Origin: Arthrinium phaeospermum
Lineage: Eukaryota; Ascomycota; Sordariomycetes; Amphisphaeriales; Apiosporaceae
Assembly (NCBI GenBank): GCA_006503535.1
Contig: QYRS01000002.1
Location: 4,154,001-4,218,000 of the forward strand
DNA: 64,000 nucleotides
Direction of reading: 5' to 3'
Both the position numbers and the translations under genes were made by a program. A model generated the notes under the pieces. It had not been told where the DNA came from. It saw only the letters and a list, made by a program, of their open reading frames with translations, and did not search any database. Shown in pieces: positions 57,798 through 64,000 of the stretch (positions within the stretch are counted from its first letter, which is position 1; every line of letters begins with the position of its first letter).

Positions 57798-58545
57798 GGT
57801 TGTGGTAGGTATCTTGCAGACTTGGTAGTAGTAAGATCTGAGGGGGATTGTTGTGGGCGAGTAAATGCTTTCATAGAGAGGTTCCCTAGAGGATTAGGAG
57901 GAGAGCGTATGGAGGCAAAATATATACATAGCGACTTGTATTCACGCGACTCTAGAGAAAGGAAGCCCCCGTTCGTTCATTGTCGCTTGCCTACCGGAAA
58001 AGCCAACAAAGATGCGTTCATCTTAGAAGTAGCATGGGAAAACGGACACAATGACCGACGTACTGTCAACGGAAACCAGCCCAACAAAGCCATAGACTCG
58101 TCAGATGAAGACGAGTAAGAGGCATTAGTAAGAACAGCTTCGTATCTCGGTACCATCACAGAGTCAGGAAGCTGAACCTGACTACTCCTGGATGTCAGAA
58201 CAATGCTTACTACAGGAAGCAAGAAACCCAATATACTTCAATAAGACCATGAGGGCAAAAAGTATGCGTCGTACGCTCTTCTCGTATATATTCAATCTCC
58301 GTCTATTGCGTGTCAAAGTCTCTCAGAATCACGCCAATCTACCGGATATCGTGACTCGAAAACAGTCCTCATGTGTATGCGAAAAAACCAAACCTGGGAA
58401 CGCCACTGGTGGACCTGCAAACTCCCATCGCATGCCGCTCGTAAAAGACAGTGGAAATACAAACATGAGGCTACTAGTATAGCCAAAAGAAACAAGAAAA
58501 TTACTGGGTAGACTGCACCCACCGAGTAAACATTACGTATGCCCA
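57798..58545. other. Promoter of the Cys-rich gene and 3' flank of the CAX gene
   Basis: A 748-bp spacer between two tandem minus-strand genes. Overlapping frames at 57977-58482 lack coding bias and motifs. No other feature. Confidence 0.45.
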
Positions 58546-60172
58546 TCAATGTCCACCGCCCCCCTCCGCGCCGGAGCCGGCGCCGTCACCCCCACTCTCA
58601 GCCGCATGCACATTCGGGAAGTAGAACGCCGCAACGGCGATAGCCACGTAGAGGATGACGCACAGGAAGCCCTCGAGGTAGTTGGACTTTTGGTCGCGGA
58701 GGAAGTTGCCGACGGCGATGACGGCGAGGATGAGCATGACCATGTCGAAGATCTGGAAGTCGAAGCTCATGGGCTTGCCGAGGCCCCAGCCGACAATGAC
58801 GACGAGCGGCCCGTTGAGCAGGGCCGTCTGCAGTGTCGAGCCGAGGCAGTGCGACAGCGCAAAGTTCATCTGGTTGTCCCAGGCCTCGTCGATGGCCGTC
58901 AGGTGCTCGGCCGCCTTCTCGACGAGCGGGACGAGGATCAGGCCCACGAACGGGTCCGTCAGGCCGTGCTCCTCGATCATGGGCTCGATCAGGTCGACGA
59001 GGATGTAGGCCAGCAGGGCCACGAGCCCGACCGAGATGACCAGCGCGATGAGGCACTCCGTCAGCGTCAACTTGTCCTTGTTCATATCCTTCTCGCGGTC
59101 GTGGTCGCGGTGCTCGTCCTGCTCGAAGATGGCGTTGAAGATTCCGTCGTGCGTCTTGGTCTGGAACCAGACGAAGACGAGGTACGAGATGAGCAGGAGG
59201 ATCGCCACGGCGTGCGAGATATTCAGGACGCTCTGCTCGAGGACCTGCGGGTCCAGGCCCGCCGTGCCCGCGACCGAACGCTCGAAGATGGACGGCACGG
59301 CCAGGCCGATGCCCGCCGTCAGTAGCAGTCCCGACCCGGCCTCGGTGATGGCCTCGTCGAAGTTGGCCTCGTCTCGCCGCATGCCGGCCGCGAAGAAGCA
59401 CATGCCGAGGCAGAGCAGCATGGTCGCCAGGATGGAACCCAGGATGGCTCCCTGGATCAGGATGAATCTGTCGCTCACCAGAAGCATCATGAACAAGATG
59501 ATCTCGACTACCGAAGCAAATCTACATCAAGAGTAAGGATTAGTTTCGGGCACTTGAATATACAATTAGTAGGGCTTGCATTGCACAACTTACGTAGTCT
59601 CCGTCAGAACACCAAGCATATGGGGCATCTTCCGCGCGAGCTCCTGCCCCGAGAACCCGACGAGGTTGGCGCAGGGAATCATGCCGATATAAGCCAGAAT
59701 GAACTTGAGCGTGTTCTGCTCGTGCTTGGGCACGGCAAAATACACCGCAATGGCCGCCGGCACGACGGGCCACAGGATATTCACGGCGCGGGAGATCCAG
59801 CTGGTCGAGCGCCAGATGATGCGGAAGAAGTGCAGCGGGTGGATGCCCGTCCGCCCGCTCTCGCCCTCGGGCCGCACGGGGATCTTGCCGCGCAGCCCGT
59901 CCTTCCGGGGGCCTCGCGGTGGCCCTGGTGCCGGAACACGACGCCCGGTGCCCGTGGCCCCCGTGCACGTGGCTGTGGTTGCCATGCAGGATGTCGTGGC
60001 GGTTGCGCGGCACCGAGGCCGTGGCGTCGGCGTCGGCCTCGCGGTCACGGCGGCGCGAGGTGCTGCCCTGGTGCGACTTGCGCGGGCTCTTTTCGCGTTC
60101 GACGCTGCTGTGGCCGTTGCTGTGGCCGTTGCCGTTGTGGGAACGGCGGCCACTCGTCGTTGCGCCTGCCAT
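58546..60172 (-). CDS. CAX/VNX1-type cation/H+ antiporter, frame broken twice near the N-terminus
   Basis: Exons 60172-59594 and 59521-58546; the intron splits a Thr codon (AC|A). The N-terminal ~80 residues are polar and His/Asn/Arg-rich (SHNGNGHSNGHSS, NHSHVHGGHGHR). The antiporter core then runs from GRTGIHPLHFFRIIWRS through about 11 hydrophobic segments. The N-repeat is TFASVVEIILFMMLL followed by GAILGSILATMLLCLGMCFF. The C-repeat is VPLVEKAAEHLTAIDEAWDN followed by FALSHCLGSTLQTALLNGPL. Glutamates at the expected CAX positions are present, but the N-repeat lacks the usual GN before its motif, so substrate (Ca2+, Na+ or other) is uncertain. Vacuolar location is expected. Exon 1 is two bases short for its phase. 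The frame breaks fit one missing base near plus-strand CCC 59944-59946 and one missing C in the five-base run at 59907-59911. Repair gives 518 aa. Confidence 0.85.
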
Positions 60173-61609
60173 ATTATTTATTTGCCGACTTATACAGAGG
60201 CTTGGCGACTTGCTTGTTTTCGCGGGTCCGTGGAGCACGAGTTCGCCGTAGGAGGAAACCAACAAGTGCAGTCGGTCAGTTCAATGCTTGTACGTAAGCG
60301 TGGGCTTTTGGTGCTGCTACCCTATCGCGAGAAAAGAAAGGACCAGGGCTGGGTGAGCGAGCGATCGATCAGCTGCGAGACGGAGACCTCTCCGGCGGCT
60401 GAAATTCACTTATCAAACCCACACTGGCTGGTGGTGGAATAAACGACGGTCAAAATATGGGAACCGGGACCAAGAGAAAAAGGTTCTCAGTTTATTCAAT
60501 CAATTGACGGAAAGTAAACATGGCAGAAAAAGGCGACCTCAGCAGACGAGAGAATGCCAGCCCAATCGTTTGTTGTTCCAGCAGCCAGCCAGCCAGCCAG
60601 CATCAGCATCATCGACCGGGTTCCGTTTCGCTTCGAACTTGGGCCAGCCAGTCAGCCAGCCCCCGGCCCCTCCCCTGGCCAGCGAACAGGGAACCAAGAC
60701 ATGTCCTCTTTTTTTCCCTCAATGCCAAGCCCTCCCTCCTGCCGTAAGACTGGCGGAAACCCGATAAAGAGAAAGAAGCATGTTCGTTGTCTTGGCGTAC
60801 GTTTCACGTCCCACGTCCCATAGGTCCAGTTGGCAGGCAATATGGGGAGTGGGTGATTGGAGCGGGTTGGGAAGAAAGAACAAGGGAGAGGCGCGCGCAG
60901 GCGCAACTTCGCAAGCGGTCTAGAACTGGTCAAGCATGCCCCGGACGGCGCCCCCAATTGACATCATGCTGCAGAAAATAGGCCAGCCCCTGACTTTACT
61001 AGAGCTGAGATAAAATTAGACAACGCAGAATCTGCGTCGTGGGGGGATTTACTACTCTTGAGCTTCATTAAACCCACGAGTCAGGGCAGTCTTGGATGAA
61101 TTGATAATCCCCTTGGCACTGGGTTTCCATCATCACGAACAGTCCCAATACATTCTGCGAGATTATTGGCAATCAGGAAATGTGCTGCAGTGCACGTGGC
61201 ATCAGCTCAGCGAGCAGAGATTCCCCACGATCCCAACCGGGACTAGGGGAAGAAACAGAAAACGGGGATTTCGTCTCATCCAATCAATGCAGGTCCACTA
61301 CCAAGAGCTGTCAAGAGAAGTAGTCTGAGGATCTGGAGAAGGCACTAGTGATGTTCTGACGGCTTGACCAAGAGTTGGCACGCAGGCTCACGTAGTAAAA
61401 GGCTTGCAGTAAGTAGGCAATCAAGACATTCACCAAGTTCTGGGCAAAAGCTTGGGAAGCTTGTCCCACGGCAGGCTGTAACACATTGTTGTTGTACAAA
61501 GATTCCACCTCTGTTGGCTATGTCTATTTTTGTGGCAGTTTCAGGATATAAACTATTCCACATATCTCAACCGAATGTGCCTTTCCCCGTGCACTGGAAA
61601 GTATATATT
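60173..61609. other. CAX promoter and listerin 3' flank
   Basis: About 1.4 kb. 60173-60500 is the promoter and leader of the CAX gene. A short (AGCC)n tract lies at 60582-60600. Frames at 60504-60981 and 61092-61328 are unsupported. The region next to 61609 is the 3' flank of listerin. Confidence 0.45.
60582..60600. repeat. (AGCC)n microsatellite
   Basis: About 4.75 copies of AGCC in tandem, followed by CATCAGCATCATC. Intergenic. Confidence 0.85.
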
Positions 61610-64000
61610 CTACGACAGATAGTCGATGGGGTTTCGGCACAGCGGGCACGTGTTCTGGTTGCTGCTGCGGAACCACTTGTACAGGCAAGACCTGTGGAAG
61701 AGGTTCTTGCAAGTCCCGCAAGCCTTGTCGGGTATCCGCTTGTCGCTGCTAATGATGCTGTAGCAGATGGCGCACTCGGTCTGGCCCTTCATGGCGCCGT
61801 TGACGTTGCGCTTAAAGGCCAGAAGCCCGTCTACAATACTGCCGCCCTGTTTTTGGATGTTAGCCATTTTGTGACTTGTTTGGCGGATGAGGTATCCAAT
61901 GAAACTTACCGAGAAGGTGATAACTCCCTGGGTGGCCAAGATCCACGCCTGCCACTTCTTCTCGCTGACCGCGAGACGGTTGACTCCGATCACCGCCACA
62001 CCGTCCAGAGGGAAGGCCGGCGGAACCCGAATCGCAATCGAAGCCTCGTGTTCGTCGACCTCGTACCCCACCGAGATCTCCTTGGCGGCCCGGCTGACGC
62101 GAACAATCAGTTCCTTCTCATCATCGGCCGGCGCCTCCTGCGTCTCTGCCCACTTCGTGACGTCTTCGAACGTCTCCGACACGATGATCGGCGAGAAGTA
62201 CTTGGCCACCCAGCTCTCGACCGCAATCTTGGTCTGTTTGGATTTACAGTCGATGTGCCATGCCTTGAACAGCCCTGGGACATACTTTAGCACGAGGTAG
62301 AAGAGATGGACCAGGAGCCATTGCATGTTCTTCTCTTCCATCTCCGTCTCTGCCAGCTTGATATCGTACGAAGTGATATGCTCGATTGTCAAGTTCTCCC
62401 TGTCGAGATTCAGCCCGTTCGCCGCCGAATGGCCTAGCACGTCAAAAGTGAACTCCATGAGGGGCCCGATGTAGTTTTCGCTCTTGAGGATGTCGGCATA
62501 GTCACTGCGCAGCTTGAAAGACGCCGCTTTGAAAGCGTCGAAGACGAGATGCCACGACAGCAGGTACGATCTTATGGGTGTGGGGAAGCGAGCCAATGCC
62601 TCGTCGGAATACGCTTCGAGAGTTGGCGCCTCCAAGAGAAGCGATAGGAGCTCGTCGGGCAGCTTTGCGGTCTTCTTGTCAAGCAACACATCTAGGGAGA
62701 GCTGCTCCTGAGCAGCCGGGAGAGCCTTGTGGAGCACAGAAAAGGCTGCTGTTTGAATAGTCCTCGAATCGGCTGCCACCAGGCCGTACAGGTCCGAGAG
62801 GTCCTTGACATGGTCCAACGGGATCTTCTCTACCAATCGGCAAACCATGGTGTCGACAATCTCCAGAGGCTGGGTTTCCTGTTCGTGTGAAAGGTTCAAG
62901 AGCTCCAACAGCGCTGCTGACCTGGTTTCTGCTGTGCTTTGCAACACATCGACGAGATCATCATTTGGCTCCTCTAGACCTTGTATCGTAGTGAGCAGTC
63001 GAAGTGCAGCATTGATACCAGACAGGCGGCAATCCAATGGTTCGCCAGTCGTTTTTGTGAACAGGTAGAGACAGAAGTCAATAGACCTCTCCCAGTACGA
63101 GCCATAGACATCTTTGATGCAGGGCAGCAGGTGACGAAGAGCCCGGCAGCTCTCGGTGGCAAGGCGGTAGTCCAAATCCTCGGGAGTCTCCAGCCACGAC
63201 GTGATTTGCCTAACCGCAAAGACGAGACGGTTGTTGGCCACGGGCAGTTCACCTGCTTCGTAAACTTGCATGCAAGCATTGAGCACCACCAACAGCCCGA
63301 GCGTTTTGTCGGAATCCAACTTGGCTCCAGCGATGTCGCTGACAAGCCGGTTGCAGAAGTTGTTGACAGTCTTGCTGGCGGACAAGGTCTCGCCAGCCCC
63401 CGTCAGGATGGCAGCTGCTGGAAGAATGGTCGAAGGGCTTGATTTCAGGACTTGCAACTGGTTCAGCCAGTCTTCTGCGGAGCTAGGGAAGCCGTGCCTC
63501 TCGGTCAAGGCTTGTACTAGCTCGCCTAGTACGCGAGCATGATAAAGGCCGAGAGTGGTGGTGGACTTGGTGGTTTCCAGCAGTTTGCTGAAAATAGTGT
63601 GAATGATCTGAGAGTTTTTGGAGCCAGAGCCATCTCTCCATCCACCGGCATCATCTGCCATTGAGCTCAACAACTTCCGAGATGAGGAGACGAGGTCCTC
63701 AGCATATGACTGTGTGGCCTCGCTCTCCAATGAGGCCCAGACACTCTTTTTCTCCATCACCGTCAGTTGGTCTGCAGCAACCTCCGCAGTGACGGCCAGG
63801 CATACCAACAGATCGGCCTGCTTTTCAGACGGGAGTGCGCTAAGGTCCAAGCCAGATGAGAGCATCTTGCCAAGGTAGATAGCCATCCTGCCTGCGATGG
63901 AGCATCCGCTACGATCTCGCTTCACCTCCCCTGCGGCCTCCGGGGAAGAAGGCGCAACCAAGAAATACGAGCCTGCAAGGCTACTTGTGAGTGAGAGCGA
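61610..64000 (-). CDS. LTN1: E3 ubiquitin ligase listerin (LTN1/RKR1), C-terminal part, partial at the window edge
   Basis: The frame is open to the right edge at 64000, so the N-terminus lies outside. The visible part ends in the diagnostic listerin RWD plus RING-CH-like RING module. The RING is CAICYSIISSDKRIPDKACG, then CGTCKNLFHRSCLYKWF, then CPLCRNPIDYLS. Upstream, HEAT-like helical repeats fill most of the visible 780 residues and the RWD region (ISVGYEVDEHEASIAIRVPP) precedes the RING. Listerin ubiquitinates nascent chains on stalled 60S subunits in ribosome-associated quality control. A 63-nt intron (61909-61847, donor GTAAGT, acceptor AACAG) lies just before the RING. Because it is a multiple of three and stop-free, a naive translation would keep it and insert 21 extra residues. 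Spliced, the join reads VITFSGGSIVDGLLAFKRN, as expected for the family. Exons visible are 64000-61910 and 61846-61610. Confidence 0.95.
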   Translation of the reverse strand, partial: SLSLTSSLAGSYFLVAPSSPEAAGEVKRDRSGCSIAGRMAIYLGKMLSSGLDLSALPSEKQADLLVCLAVTAEVAADQLTVMEKKSVWASLESEATQSYAEDLVSSSRKLLSSMADDAGGWRDGSGSKNSQIIHTIFSKLLETTKSTTTLGLYHARVLGELVQALTERHGFPSSAEDWLNQLQVLKSSPSTILPAAAILTGAGETLSASKTVNNFCNRLVSDIAGAKLDSDKTLGLLVVLNACMQVYEAGELPVANNRLVFAVRQITSWLETPEDLDYRLATESCRALRHLLPCIKDVYGSYWERSIDFCLYLFTKTTGEPLDCRLSGINAALRLLTTIQGLEEPNDDLVDVLQSTAETRSAALLELLNLSHEQETQPLEIVDTMVCRLVEKIPLDHVKDLSDLYGLVAADSRTIQTAAFSVLHKALPAAQEQLSLDVLLDKKTAKLPDELLSLLLEAPTLEAYSDEALARFPTPIRSYLLSWHLVFDAFKAASFKLRSDYADILKSENYIGPLMEFTFDVLGHSAANGLNLDRENLTIEHITSYDIKLAETEMEEKNMQWLLVHLFYLVLKYVPGLFKAWHIDCKSKQTKIAVESWVAKYFSPIIVSETFEDVTKWAETQEAPADDEKELIVRVSRAAKEISVGYEVDEHEASIAIRVPPAFPLDGVAVIGVNRLAVSEKKWQAWILATQGVITFSVSFIGYLIRQTSHKMANIQKQGGSIVDGLLAFKRNVNGAMKGQTECAICYSIISSDKRIPDKACGTCKNLFHRSCLYKWFRSSNQNTCPLCRNPIDYLS

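Overview
The window is nuclear DNA of a filamentous ascomycete (Pezizomycotina, most likely a Sordariomycete). Genes are dense on both strands and carry short GT-AG introns of about 55-110 nt. Coding regions are strongly GC-biased at third positions, intergenic spacers are pyrimidine-rich or AT-richer, and almost every protein belongs to a conserved fungal housekeeping family. I recognise 20 protein-coding genes (one running off the right end), one marginal small ORF, one intron-containing tRNA-Ala(AGC), a roughly 0.95 kb minisatellite and a few microsatellites. I see no transposon, rRNA, CRISPR array, secondary-metabolite cluster or viral sequence.

Layout, left to right. ERG5 (sterol C-22 desaturase, P450 family CYP61) and a mitochondrial rhodanese lie on the plus strand. 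A run of minus-strand genes follows: a YIPF1/2-type Golgi membrane protein, ubiquitin-ribosomal protein L40, the Pol I factor RRN7, and eIF5A. Next come VPS52 (plus, GARP tethering complex), a TBC1D20/Gyp8-type RabGAP (minus), a CPSF-A/DDB1/SF3B3-superfamily propeller protein (plus) and eIF5B/FUN12 (plus). The middle holds the small ORF, tRNA-Ala, an acidic 590-residue protein of unknown function (minus), the Pol III subunit RPC37 (plus) and the decapping activator PAT1 (minus). The right third holds a family-15 mannosyltransferase (plus), mitochondrial ribosomal protein uS12m (minus), an acyl-CoA dehydrogenase (plus), the minisatellite, an arrestin-like protein (minus), a Yke4/SLC39A7-type ZIP transporter (minus), a Cys-rich 155-residue protein (minus), a CAX-type cation/H+ antiporter (minus) and the C-terminal part of the listerin E3 ligase LTN1/RKR1 (minus, partial).

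The genes do not form a pathway cluster. Themes recur: translation (L40, eIF5A, eIF5B, uS12m, listerin, tRNA-Ala), transcription (RRN7, RPC37), mRNA decay (PAT1), secretory and vesicle traffic (YIPF, VPS52, Gyp8, mannosyltransferase) and metal/ion homeostasis (ZIP, CAX).

The observations most worth checking are these. (1) The ubiquitin-L40 gene appears to have its AUG split by an intron (A|UG) followed by a 7-nt micro-exon. (2) Three genes between 43.6 and 60.0 kb each have a reading frame broken at a run of exactly five C (coding sense), each restored by one extra C, which points to systematic homopolymer under-calling. (3) The 15/20-nt minisatellite downstream of the acyl-CoA dehydrogenase shows an exact 300-bp higher-order period. 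I did not find a convincing new multi-gene system.
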